A stretch of 64,000 nucleotides of DNA from JBFMFR01 sp040752025. GTDB taxonomy: Bacteria; Chloroflexota; Anaerolineae; Anaerolineales; UBA4823. Made by a program: the position numbers and the translations under genes. Each line of letters opens with the position of its first letter. The first letter of the stretch is position 1. The notes under the pieces are model-generated. The model was not told the origin of the DNA. It made no database searches and worked only from the letters and a program-made list of their open reading frames with translations. The stretch covers positions 14,145-78,144 of the forward strand of contig JBFMFR010000034.1 in the NCBI GenBank assembly GCA_040752025.1, given 5' to 3'. This document shows, one piece after another, positions 53,297 to 61,345 of this stretch.

Positions 53297-53345
53297 GAAG
53301 GGGCAGCTCTGTTTGGGAGACTCGCCGGGAACGAGCTGCCCCTTC
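53297..53345 (-). promoter_or_regulatory. Intercistronic 13-bp perfect hairpin
   Basis: GAAGGGGCAGCTC (53297-53309) and GAGCTGCCCCTTC (53333-53345) are exact complements around a 23-base loop, between the binding-protein gene and the permeases. No T-run follows. Similar stem-loops after malE-like genes stabilise the upstream message. Confidence 0.7.
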
Positions 53346-53378
53346 TACGATTTAACCTTCGAACGAAACTCGTTCTGC

Positions 53379-54743
53379 CTACTGCGCGGCGTCTACCATC
53401 GCATTGGCGGCATCATGGATGCTATTGGCGGCTTCCTCTGCTGTGAGGTTTCCTTGGATTGCATCGAGGATGGTCGGATAGATAATCTCATACGAGAGTT
53501 GATCCGAGTCCGTCAGGTTGCCTTGGTATTGACCGGCCTCCAAGAGCGGCAAAGTGGCGGCGATGAAGGGCGCCTTCTCCAGCAGCTTCGGGTCGGCCGC
53601 AACAGATTTCATGGCGGGGACAGTCGCCGAGGTGGAATTGAAGTCAAGTACGTTGGCCTGGTTTGCGCCGAGGAAAGCAGCCAGCTTCCAGGCGAGTTCG
53701 GGATGCTGGGTGCTCTTGCCCACCACATACCCCCAACCACCAACGGAGGCGAATTTGTATGTGGAACTCATCATCGGAGGTAAAGTCACGTAGTCGAACT
53801 TCAAGTCGGGGTAAGCCAGCTTGGCATCGCCGGCATACCAGGAGCCGAGCACACCAATGCCGTTATGACCCTGGGCGAACGACTCGCCCACCCATTCGCT
53901 ATCCGCATTGAAGATGATCGGATCGACGATTTCATCGACCTGGGCCATATCCATCAGTTTCTGGATGGTGGCAATCGCTTCAGGCGAATTAAAGACGAAA
54001 TGTTTCCCATCCTCCGCAAAGTAATCCGCCCCTTGCTCCAATATACCCGCCAGGAAGTAAGTGAATAACTGGTCGCTGTTGGTATAGTGCATACCCGCCA
54101 CGGTCATTACATCGTCTGAGCCAACCTGAGTCAGCTTTTTGGCATCGGCCACGACCGCATCCCAGTTATCCCATTTGGGCGGGTAGGGGACGCCAGCCGC
54201 CTCAAATAGAGCCGGGTTCACATAGGCGCCGCCATATTCGATATTGTACTCAGCGGGGAAGCCATACAATTTGCCGTCGCAGGTCTGCCCGCCCAGGGGC
54301 GCGGCATAGAAGACATCCTTGGCCTGATCCAGTGTCATCACATCGGCAGGCACTTCTAGCAACTGCCCACCCGCGGCGTAGCGGCAGGTATAGCCGCCGG
54401 GGATCAAGATAACGTCGGCGGTGTTGCCGGCGGGCAGGGAGGTCTGGATGGTCTGAATGAACACATCCCACGGGAAAGTTTCGTATTTGATGGTCACATT
54501 CGGGTTCTGCGCCATAAAGGCGTCGAATATGGCCTGGTCGGCATCATTGAACGCGGGCGCCTGGTGGCCCCATACACGGAGCTGAATCTTCTCTTCGCCT
54601 CCGGCCGGCGCTTGGGTGGCCTCGGGGGCCTTGGTTGGCGCGGTTTCACCGCCGCCCGTGGCAGGCGCGGGCGTAGCCCCGCCGCCACAAGCTGCCAGCA
54701 GCAGGCTGGCAATTACCAGGATGATCAAAACTCGGGTTTTCAT
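53379..54743 (-). CDS. Sugar-binding lipoprotein of the ABC importer (SBP family 1)
   Basis: A 454-residue extracellular binding protein. The lipoprotein signal ends at LAAC (Cys19), followed by a Gly/Ala/Pro/Thr linker to about residue 50. The mature domain begins IQLRVWGHQAPAFNDADQA and includes YGFPAEYNIEYGGAYVN, ILEQGADYF and GQGHNGIGVLGSW-like segments of CUT1 binding proteins. It belongs with the two permeases downstream. The ligand is presumably a galactoside or amino-sugar glycan fragment, by context only. Confidence 0.92.
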   Translation of the reverse strand: MKTRVLIILVIASLLLAACGGGATPAPATGGGETAPTKAPEATQAPAGGEEKIQLRVWGHQAPAFNDADQAIFDAFMAQNPNVTIKYETFPWDVFIQTIQTSLPAGNTADVILIPGGYTCRYAAGGQLLEVPADVMTLDQAKDVFYAAPLGGQTCDGKLYGFPAEYNIEYGGAYVNPALFEAAGVPYPPKWDNWDAVVADAKKLTQVGSDDVMTVAGMHYTNSDQLFTYFLAGILEQGADYFAEDGKHFVFNSPEAIATIQKLMDMAQVDEIVDPIIFNADSEWVGESFAQGHNGIGVLGSWYAGDAKLAYPDLKFDYVTLPPMMSSTYKFASVGGWGYVVGKSTQHPELAWKLAAFLGANQANVLDFNSTSATVPAMKSVAADPKLLEKAPFIAATLPLLEAGQYQGNLTDSDQLSYEIIYPTILDAIQGNLTAEEAANSIHDAANAMVDAAQ

Positions 54744-54772
54744 TCTCTACTCCTTTTTCGAATTCTTGAAAA

Positions 54773-54792
54773 CCGGCGTTACAGGGCGCCGG
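54773..54792 (-). terminator. Weak intercistronic terminator or attenuator
   Basis: CCGGCG (54773-54778) and CGCCGG (54787-54792) pair; on the minus strand the stem is followed by TTTTC. It lies between the SIS gene and the binding-protein gene and could reduce read-through. Confidence 0.4.
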
Positions 54793-54793
54793 A

Positions 54794-55837
54794 CTACCAA
54801 CTGAGTTTTACAACTGCCGTCAGATTGGTCGGCTGATCTGGGTTGAGGCCCTTAGCCAGCGAACGGTAGAACCCAAGTAGTTGCAAGGCGGGCAAATAGA
54901 GCACACCACGGACGGCCTCAGGGAGCCCGCTATCGAACGCCAGGAGCGTGCCAGCGGAACTTCCTGTTCCGCCTTCTCCCAGGGTCAAGATAGTACCTCC
55001 CAGGGCCTGCATTTCATCCAGAACAGCCATTTCGTGAGCGCGGCTTGCTTGTGAAACCAACCCCACCACAACAGTGCTCTTCGATACCATAGACATCGGT
55101 CCATGGCGGAACTCCAGGAAATGGAAGGGTTCGCTGTGCGTGAGCGTCATTTCTTTCATCTTTAGACTGGTCTCACACGCCAGGCCATAACGCGCCCCAC
55201 TGCCCAGGAAATAAAAACGATCGTATGCGAGATTCTCACCCATCTCTCGAGCCAGGCCAGCATACCTGGACAGCAACGCTTCGCCCACGGAGGGCAGATT
55301 CGCCATGGCGGCGAGATCATCCTCCCGGCCAGCAGACAGGGCGCTGAAAGCTGCAGCGGCAACGTACATCGAGGCGAACGAGCGCGTTTGCGCCACGCTT
55401 TGCTCCTGGCCCTGCGGGATAGCCAGCAAGACATCCGCCAGGGCAGCCAGAGGTGAATCGCCATAATTGGTGATTACGATTACCTGGCCACGCTTCTCCT
55501 CCTTGAAACGCTGCACGGCTTTGATCGTCTCGGTGGTCGTTCCAGAGCGGCTGACCGCTACCAGCAGAGCCGGGCTTGCATCAAAAACCATGCCGGGATT
55601 CAGCAAAAGTTCGCCGGCCGGGAAAGCGCGGCTTACACGCCCGGTCAATTCCTGGAAAAGCGCGCTGCCTGCCAGTGAAAGGTAATAGGTGGAACCGCAG
55701 CCAGCGAAAAGCACCTGCCCATACGGCCGTTTGACAAGGCTTCGAAGCGCGTCGCGTTGAGCGCCGATGGTCTCCAGGGCGTTCTGCCAGGCGGCAGGCT
55801 GGGTATTGATTTCATCCAAGGTGTGATAACTGTCCAT
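54794..55837 (-). CDS. SIS-domain sugar-phosphate isomerase/deaminase (GlmS-C/AgaS-like)
   Basis: A 347-residue cytoplasmic protein with two SIS domains. The first has FAGCGSTYYLS and VSRSGTTTETI; the second has YFLGSGARYGLACETSLKMK and FHFLEFRHGPMS, as in the isomerase half of glucosamine-6-phosphate synthase and in AgaS/FrlB-type enzymes. No glutaminase domain is present. In this operon a galactosamine-6-phosphate deaminase/isomerase giving tagatose 6-phosphate is the best guess. A palindromic repeat (54954-54972) is inserted in frame near its C-terminus (EGGTGSSAGTLL). It heads the twelve-gene run down to 42232. Confidence 0.85.
   Translation of the reverse strand: MDSYHTLDEINTQPAAWQNALETIGAQRDALRSLVKRPYGQVLFAGCGSTYYLSLAGSALFQELTGRVSRAFPAGELLLNPGMVFDASPALLVAVSRSGTTTETIKAVQRFKEEKRGQVIVITNYGDSPLAALADVLLAIPQGQEQSVAQTRSFASMYVAAAAFSALSAGREDDLAAMANLPSVGEALLSRYAGLAREMGENLAYDRFYFLGSGARYGLACETSLKMKEMTLTHSEPFHFLEFRHGPMSMVSKSTVVVGLVSQASRAHEMAVLDEMQALGGTILTLGEGGTGSSAGTLLAFDSGLPEAVRGVLYLPALQLLGFYRSLAKGLNPDQPTNLTAVVKLSW
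54954..54972. repeat. In-frame palindromic repeat inside the SIS gene
   Basis: GCGGAAC (54954-54960) and GTTCCGC (54966-54972) flank TTCCT, the same AGGAA-centred design as the 20.9-kb repeats. Confidence 0.6.
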
Positions 55838-56075
55838 TCGCTGAAATTAAAACGACTTTCTCGAATTATGGTGCAAAAATGGGTCGTGGGGTACTAATTT
55901 CATACTGTTTACGTCTCCAAGTGGGAGAAATTCTTTATGGTCGCAATTTTTGTTGCTAAATGTTCGAAGCAGCTTTTCCGAATACTGCCATATATGGTAC
56001 ATTGTTTTGATTTACCCGTACATATAGCGGGTTAGAAATTAATTTTGTCAAATTAAATATCAGCGAATGGACAGT
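55830..56075. promoter_or_regulatory. Spacer with 16-bp inverted repeat flanking the operon promoter region
   Basis: ACTGTCCATTCGCTGA (55830-55845), covering the SIS start codon, is repeated as its exact complement at 56060-56075. The 269-bp spacer between them is AT-rich and holds no gene, only the probable promoter of the sugar operon. The distal copy would begin a six-codon frame (ATG to TAG). It may be a two-site operator or the scar of an inverted duplication. Confidence 0.5.
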
Positions 56076-56106
56076 GATAATGCGTAGTCATTTCGAATCC
56101 CGTCGA

Positions 56107-58161
56107 TCAAACAGGTTCCAGATAGATGAGGAATGCACTTTCAAAAGCGGCCTCAAGAGCCGCCGTAGGGCCATTGACCAGGCAGAGGGTGCGGTGGTCA
56201 ACATAGTCGACCACGCGGTAGGTGCGCGGCTCCAGGCCGCGTAAATCCAATGCACCGCGAAACGCACTGGCAAAGAAGGCATAATAGATGCGCCCGTTTT
56301 TGCGAATCGCGTGAGCTTCGGGCTGATCGTAAGCCAGATCGTACAGGTTCAAGTATTCGCCCTCAGCCAGACGATGTGCAGCATAGATATCAAACCACTT
56401 CTTCCAAAGAGTTCTTTTTTCAGGCGGCAGGTTCCAGACCTCTTTCAATCGGGTTGCAACTGCCGGGTCATCCGGATAAATAAATTTCGTAGCGGGCACG
56501 CCCCCCGCCCCAATCTCGCTGGCGAAATCTACCCCCCCATCGGAAAGCTCAACATGGTCGGCAAAGACAGCCGTACGCGGGCCGCTGAGGGCCTTGTAGA
56601 ACTTGATACGCTGGCGAATTTGGGCGCTGGAGGTTGGATCAGCCGTAACAGTCTGGTTGGTATAGGGCAGCAGGTGCAGCGTAACCGGCGTACCGCAGGG
56701 GCAAATTTGCGTCACCGAGTTCAGGCGAAGCTGGCGAGTGATCTCGAAAATCAAGCGGTAGGCGTCCGCCATGGCTTCGGTAGATTCTTCTGGGCGGGCA
56801 TGGTGGTGCGCCGGGTTGTGGCAGGCCGGGATCGTGTAGATGTTATCGAGCTTGTGGCCATCGAAACCCCAATCCTCGATAAAACGCCGGGTCAGCTCCG
56901 CAACGTGCTGGCGCACCTCGGGCAGAGCCGGGCAAAGCATGGCAAGATGGCGGTTATTGCGCGCCACTGAGCCGTCTGCGTTCAAGATCACCCAGTCGGG
57001 GTGTTCCTCCAACAGCCGGCTTTTGCCATAGGGATGGCTTTCCCAATCGCCATTGCCATCTTCAGCGCTCAGGGGATACCACCAGATTTGCGAATAAGCC
57101 CCTGCGTTATGAATCTCAGCGTTCATGCGACGCATGTGTGCAGCGCCGTCTGGAAAAGTCTCCGGGCGCGGATTCCAGTCGCCGTAGGCGTCAAACCAGC
57201 GATCGTCCAGAGTGAGCCAGCGGATGCCAAGTTCTTTCAGCGCGGGCAGCACGCCGGTCATTTCCTCCGGGCGCACGTCGAATTCATAGCCCCACGAACA
57301 CCAACCAGGCTCGAAATCAGCCGGCACCGGCTCAGGTGCAGCAACACCCTGCCGGGCCAGTAACTTACGATAGAGGGATAATGGAGCGAAGAAATCGCCC
57401 TGATGCAAGGAGACCAGCACTCGCAAACTGTGCAGAGTCTCGCCAGGTTGTAGATGCACTGCCTGGCGATATTGGAGGCTGAACTCGATGCCATCACCCT
57501 CAGAGGCGCACACAGGCATGTACCAATCCTTGGGCTGAGGCTCGATGTGCGCCAGCGCCAGGCCGCGCCGGGCCGTCCAACAATACAGCAGCGGGATGCC
57601 GCCGCCTTCGCCATTGTCGATGTGCCCCAAGAAATTTTGGCGTTCGAAGTGCTCAGGCAGTTGGAAAGCAAAATCTTGCCCCCATTTCACCGCGGCGCCT
57701 TGCAAAGTCCAGGGCCGCACTCCGGGTTGATCTGTGGAAGTCCAATCACCCAACACCAGGGTGGGACAATCCAGGCGCGCACACTGAACCGGCCCGGTCC
57801 CACGATTCTCGAACTGCCAGTACAAGACAAAGGCGTCCGGCCAGGCAGGATAGGCATCAACCACCAGGGTCTGGCTGAGAGCATCATCACCCGATGGGCA
57901 ACTGAAAGACCAGCGCTGGGCAGATCCTAAAGAAGTGCTGGCAGCCTGTGGGGTGGCTTCCATCTCCAGGCCATTCGGCGATTTCATCGATGTGTATAGC
58001 GAGCGCACAGCCAGGTTGGCAGGCGGGTGTGTTTGCCAGGCTACCCCGCTGCCTCTCGCCAGGCTGAGTTGCTCATCGAGCTGAATCAACTCGATCTGCA
58101 ACCTGCCCTCCGTGCGGCCGGCATCCAATACTTTCAAGCCCAGATTCCCATTGCAAATCAT
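56107..58161 (-). CDS. GH36-type alpha-galactosidase-like glycosidase
   Basis: A 684-residue cytoplasmic glycosidase: N-terminal beta-sandwich (to about 270), then a (beta/alpha)8 barrel with EPGWCSWGYEFDV, IRWLTLDDRWFDAYGDW, QIWWYP and GHKLDNIYT, where the Asp of KLDN is the expected nucleophile of clan GH-D (GH27/GH36/GH31-related). A C-terminal sheet follows. Substrate is probably an alpha-galactoside. It starts 10 bp after the solute-binding-like gene and is last in the DeoR operon. No signal peptide. Confidence 0.82.
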   Translation of the reverse strand: MICNGNLGLKVLDAGRTEGRLQIELIQLDEQLSLARGSGVAWQTHPPANLAVRSLYTSMKSPNGLEMEATPQAASTSLGSAQRWSFSCPSGDDALSQTLVVDAYPAWPDAFVLYWQFENRGTGPVQCARLDCPTLVLGDWTSTDQPGVRPWTLQGAAVKWGQDFAFQLPEHFERQNFLGHIDNGEGGGIPLLYCWTARRGLALAHIEPQPKDWYMPVCASEGDGIEFSLQYRQAVHLQPGETLHSLRVLVSLHQGDFFAPLSLYRKLLARQGVAAPEPVPADFEPGWCSWGYEFDVRPEEMTGVLPALKELGIRWLTLDDRWFDAYGDWNPRPETFPDGAAHMRRMNAEIHNAGAYSQIWWYPLSAEDGNGDWESHPYGKSRLLEEHPDWVILNADGSVARNNRHLAMLCPALPEVRQHVAELTRRFIEDWGFDGHKLDNIYTIPACHNPAHHHARPEESTEAMADAYRLIFEITRQLRLNSVTQICPCGTPVTLHLLPYTNQTVTADPTSSAQIRQRIKFYKALSGPRTAVFADHVELSDGGVDFASEIGAGGVPATKFIYPDDPAVATRLKEVWNLPPEKRTLWKKWFDIYAAHRLAEGEYLNLYDLAYDQPEAHAIRKNGRIYYAFFASAFRGALDLRGLEPRTYRVVDYVDHRTLCLVNGPTAALEAAFESAFLIYLEPV

Positions 58162-58171
58162 CGTGGCACCG

Positions 58172-59404
58172 TCAGCTATTCAAGGTGATTTCCAGGCGGC
58201 GAGCCAACGGCTCCAGGTACTGCTGAAGAGCCGCGTCGGTTTCAGCGCCAGCCAGGATGGCCTCGCTGATCTGGCCTAAAGTGCTGCTCAACTGGCTTTC
58301 GAGCCTTCCCCAGATGGCTACAGCCCGGTATGCGCGGCCCGTCTGCAAAGAACGGATGACCGCCTGGGTTAGAGAGCTCTCCCAAAACGGCAAGGCAGAA
58401 AAGGAATCGGGGCGAGTCGGTAACATCACAACCCCATCCTGAGCGTACTCACGCTGTGAGGCCTGGCTGGCGAGAAAACTGGCCAAAGCTACCGCAGCCC
58501 GTTCACGCTCCGGATACCCCTGGGTGTGCTTCCAGATGACCAGATTATCCCCACCGATCCAGGGCACACCCGGCACCGGCATTACTCCCAGGTTATCTAA
58601 CACTTCAGGAACAGCAGAGCGGCTTTCTACAAACTCATAGACTGCCCCTGAGCCAAGGATAGTGACCGCCGCCCGGCCGCGGGCAAACAACTGCAAAGCA
58701 GCAGCCTCGTCCAGGTGGCTGAAAGAGGGTCGCATAAAACGCAGTAAGCTTAGGTATGAACACAAGCCACGCCAGGTATTGGGTTGGCATAACATAACCT
58801 GGCGGCCGTCCGCGCTGATGTAGTCGCCGCCCGCCCCCCATACCCAACTGGCCTGGTGATGAAGGATATCCACAAATGCCGGGTCGACCGGCACTACCCA
58901 GGGAATGCAGGACAGGAAGTCCTGTTCGACGCCAGCGGCCTGGAGTTGGGCCAGGGTCTTGTCCAACGCTTCGGCGGTAGCAAACGCTGTGATCTCATCA
59001 ATGCCAGCCTTCTGAAGGATATCGCGCCGGTAGCACAGCAAGAATGTAAACGAAGTCCAGGGCAACGACCAGACTTCGGGTTGGCCTTGCAAGACGCCGC
59101 TTTGCCAGGTCTGGGGTAAAAAGGCCTCAGCGCCACCCAGGGCGGCGATTTCGCGCGGAGCAAAGGGCCGCAGGCTGTTCATAGCGATCAGGCTGCCAGC
59201 CCAGGTGGAGCCAATATGTGAGATATCCGGCCCGTGACCATATAAAGCAAAGGTCAACAGCTCGGGCCAGGCTTTCTCCCATTCCATCAGTTTCAAGCGC
59301 ACCTGGACCTTGTGCTGCGCTTCAAAGTTCTTGAGCAAGCGCAGCAAAGAGGTTGTGGGCTCGCCAATGAGCGAAAATTCGATCGAAACCTGTTCCGCCA
59401 TCAT
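58172..59404 (-). CDS. Solute-binding-protein family 1 protein without signal peptide
   Basis: A 410-residue protein with the fold pattern of ABC sugar-binding proteins (IEFSLIGEPTTSLLRLLKNF, WPELLTFALYGHGPDISHIG, GRAAVTILGSG, NLVIWKHTQGYPERERAA). It starts MMAEQVSIEF with no hydrophobic leader, and the ATG overlaps the preceding stop (ATGA) after GGGAGAAGA, so a missed signal is unlikely. It should stay in the cytoplasm. It may sense sugar for the DeoR-type regulator or act as a chaperone-like sugar binder; both are guesses. A palindromic repeat (58909-58923) lies in frame around EQDFLSC. Confidence 0.75.
   Translation of the reverse strand: MMAEQVSIEFSLIGEPTTSLLRLLKNFEAQHKVQVRLKLMEWEKAWPELLTFALYGHGPDISHIGSTWAGSLIAMNSLRPFAPREIAALGGAEAFLPQTWQSGVLQGQPEVWSLPWTSFTFLLCYRRDILQKAGIDEITAFATAEALDKTLAQLQAAGVEQDFLSCIPWVVPVDPAFVDILHHQASWVWGAGGDYISADGRQVMLCQPNTWRGLCSYLSLLRFMRPSFSHLDEAAALQLFARGRAAVTILGSGAVYEFVESRSAVPEVLDNLGVMPVPGVPWIGGDNLVIWKHTQGYPERERAAVALASFLASQASQREYAQDGVVMLPTRPDSFSALPFWESSLTQAVIRSLQTGRAYRAVAIWGRLESQLSSTLGQISEAILAGAETDAALQQYLEPLARRLEITLNS
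58909..58923. repeat. In-frame palindromic repeat inside the SBP-like gene
   Basis: AGGAC (58909-58913) and GTCCT (58919-58923) flank AGGAA, matching the 20.9-kb repeat family. Confidence 0.6.
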
Positions 59405-60468
59405 TCTTCTCCCATCAACACACGTTGAGCATTACGGAAATAAACTTTCTCCAGAACGTCATCCGGCAGATACAAGCCATAGATATACCAACGTCCCTGG
59501 AGTGGGATTTCATCTTCGTTGTAATTGAAATACTCATCTTCGCTTTCCAGGAAGCGGTAGTACAGGCGATAGGTTTCTAATTCCGGGCCAACATCGGTGC
59601 CAAACAGGATGCGATCAGCATATTTCAAGAAGAAGCGCCGGGAAGTGTAGGGCTGGCGGCCCAGCTCGCTGATGCGGGCGCTGATATCCACGTAAAAATT
59701 CGGGCAGCGATCCAGCAACTGCCCAACCCAGGCCAGGTTTTCAGCATAGCAGCCCACGTGCGCGCCAACGAAGGTCGTGCCGGGGTGGCGCTCGACCAGG
59801 CGTGCCAGGCCATTGACGATATCCAGGAAGGGCGGAAAAGGCGGGCTGGGGAATTGCCAGTCCGGATGATCGTGTAATTCCTCCCAACGCTCATTATGAT
59901 TATCCAGTGGATCAAAAAACGCCACTGGATCGGCAACATGGATCACCACCGGCAGGCCCAGTTCTCCCGCCGTGTGCCAGATGATATCCAGACAAGGATC
60001 ATCGACCGCCACCAGCCCCCCCAGGTGATCCCGCACGCTCAGGCCAAAGCCTTTCCAGATTTTCAAGCCCTGCGCCCCGCGCCCTGCCTGGGCGCGCAAA
60101 CGCCCGGCGGCCCACTCGGGAAACTGGTCGCCGTGCTCAGGCCAGGCATCCCAATCCACGCCACCAAATACCAGGAAGCGCTCTGGAGCAGGCGCTTTGA
60201 AATGCTCCAGATGGGCGTTGAGGATGTGCTCTCCCCAGCCCCCGTCCAGGTCAACGTAAGTGCGCACATGCGCCTGGTCAAGCAGATCGAGCAGTTCAGC
60301 CAGCGGGCGGTGATCCCATCCCCCACCAAAGGGCTCCCCCAGGTGGTTATGAGCGTCGAAGACCGGGAACCTCGGCTGCAGGACCGCAGTCTGCGGCACG
60401 CATAACTGTGACTTAGGTGCAAAACTCAACAAGTTCAATGCGTTGGAAGCTTCAGGCAACTCTGCCAT
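59401..60468 (-). CDS. Amidohydrolase family 2 (PF04909-type) TIM-barrel hydrolase
   Basis: A 355-residue metal-dependent hydrolase from the ATG at 60468, which has a GAGG site; a GTG at 60480 overlapping the DeoR stop is the alternative. The metal-binding DAHNHLGEP, the strand LPVVIHVADP, FVGAHVGCYAENL and the catalytic Asp in LFGTDVGPE are all present. The family includes decarboxylases and lactonases. In this operon a sugar lactone or deacylation step is conceivable. The substrate is unknown. Confidence 0.83.
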   Translation of the reverse strand: MAELPEASNALNLLSFAPKSQLCVPQTAVLQPRFPVFDAHNHLGEPFGGGWDHRPLAELLDLLDQAHVRTYVDLDGGWGEHILNAHLEHFKAPAPERFLVFGGVDWDAWPEHGDQFPEWAAGRLRAQAGRGAQGLKIWKGFGLSVRDHLGGLVAVDDPCLDIIWHTAGELGLPVVIHVADPVAFFDPLDNHNERWEELHDHPDWQFPSPPFPPFLDIVNGLARLVERHPGTTFVGAHVGCYAENLAWVGQLLDRCPNFYVDISARISELGRQPYTSRRFFLKYADRILFGTDVGPELETYRLYYRFLESEDEYFNYNEDEIPLQGRWYIYGLYLPDDVLEKVYFRNAQRVLMGEE

Positions 60469-60476
60469 GTATCGCC

Positions 60477-61256
60477 TCACACACGTACTACTTCAACACC
60501 CAATTCTTCGAGTTCTGATGTACACTTCTGAGGCGTTTTTTCATCCGTGATAATCACGTGCGCCACGGTCACCGGGCCGAGCAAGGCTGAGCTGACCCGC
60601 CCAAACTTGCGATGGTCGGCGACCACGATCACGCGCGGCGCCATCCCCAGGATGGCGCGATCCGTCATGATCTCCGGTAAATAATCGTTGGTAAAACCAC
60701 AGCCGGCATCGATGGAACGCATGCCCATGAAGACCTGGTCAGCACGAAACTCGCGCAGCGCCTGTTCGGCAACGTGCCCCACCATAGAAAGCTCGCTCTG
60801 TCGCAACTGCCCCCCGATCACGATCAGGTCGATATTCGGCCGGCCGGCCAGCTCGTTGACCACTGGCAGCGAATTGGTGATCACGGTTAGGTGCAGATCC
60901 TGGGGCAGGTGGCGAGCGATCTCCAACACGGTCGTGCCGCTACCCAGAAAGATGGTCTCGCCATCTCGCACCATTTGAGCGGCGGCCTGTCCAATGCGCT
61001 GCTTCTCAGTGCGCTGTTCAGCAATACGCTGGAGCATGGGAGGCTCTTTCGCCGCCCGTTCAACGCCCACTGCACCGCCATGGGTGCGCTGCACCCACCC
61101 TTGCCCGTCTAATTCTTCCAGATCCCGACGGATAGTGGCCTCACTGACCTCGAAACTGGCGCTCAATTCTTGCACAGTCACCCGGCCATTTTGTTCCACC
61201 AGTTTGCGGATGCGCGCATGCCTTTCAGCTTTCATAAGGGTTTCGTTTGTGTCCAT
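60477..61256 (-). CDS. DeoR-family transcriptional regulator
   Basis: A 259-residue repressor from the ATG at 61256; a start at 61295 or 61235 is possible. The N-terminal winged helix reads ARIRKLVEQNGRVTVQELSA, then FEVSEATIRRDLEELDGQGW. The C-terminal sugar-phosphate-binding domain has GSGTTVLEIARHL and VVADHRKFGR. It leads the operon with the amidohydrolase, SBP-like and GH36 genes, and its effector is probably a sugar phosphate of the tagatose or galactosamine route. Confidence 0.92.
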   Translation of the reverse strand: MDTNETLMKAERHARIRKLVEQNGRVTVQELSASFEVSEATIRRDLEELDGQGWVQRTHGGAVGVERAAKEPPMLQRIAEQRTEKQRIGQAAAQMVRDGETIFLGSGTTVLEIARHLPQDLHLTVITNSLPVVNELAGRPNIDLIVIGGQLRQSELSMVGHVAEQALREFRADQVFMGMRSIDAGCGFTNDYLPEIMTDRAILGMAPRVIVVADHRKFGRVSSALLGPVTVAHVIITDEKTPQKCTSELEELGVEVVRV

Positions 61257-61260
61257 ATGT

Positions 61261-61335
61261 GCTCGTTTCTGCTCTTTATGTTTCGATTTTAGCATAAGCC
61301 GACATGAATGTCAAGTTAATGTCGCTCGTTTTTGC
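61261..61335. promoter_or_regulatory. Probable DeoR operator region
   Basis: Direct repeats GCTCGTTTCTGC (61261-61272) and GCTCGTTTTTGC (61324-61335) lie 63 bp apart, with the palindrome GACAT-GA-ATGTC (61301-61312) and TTTCGATTTT between them. The spaced T-rich CGTTT repeats resemble DeoR-family sites, and the region separates the regulator from the HEAT gene. Confidence 0.5.
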
Positions 61336-61345
61336 GCAAACTTGT

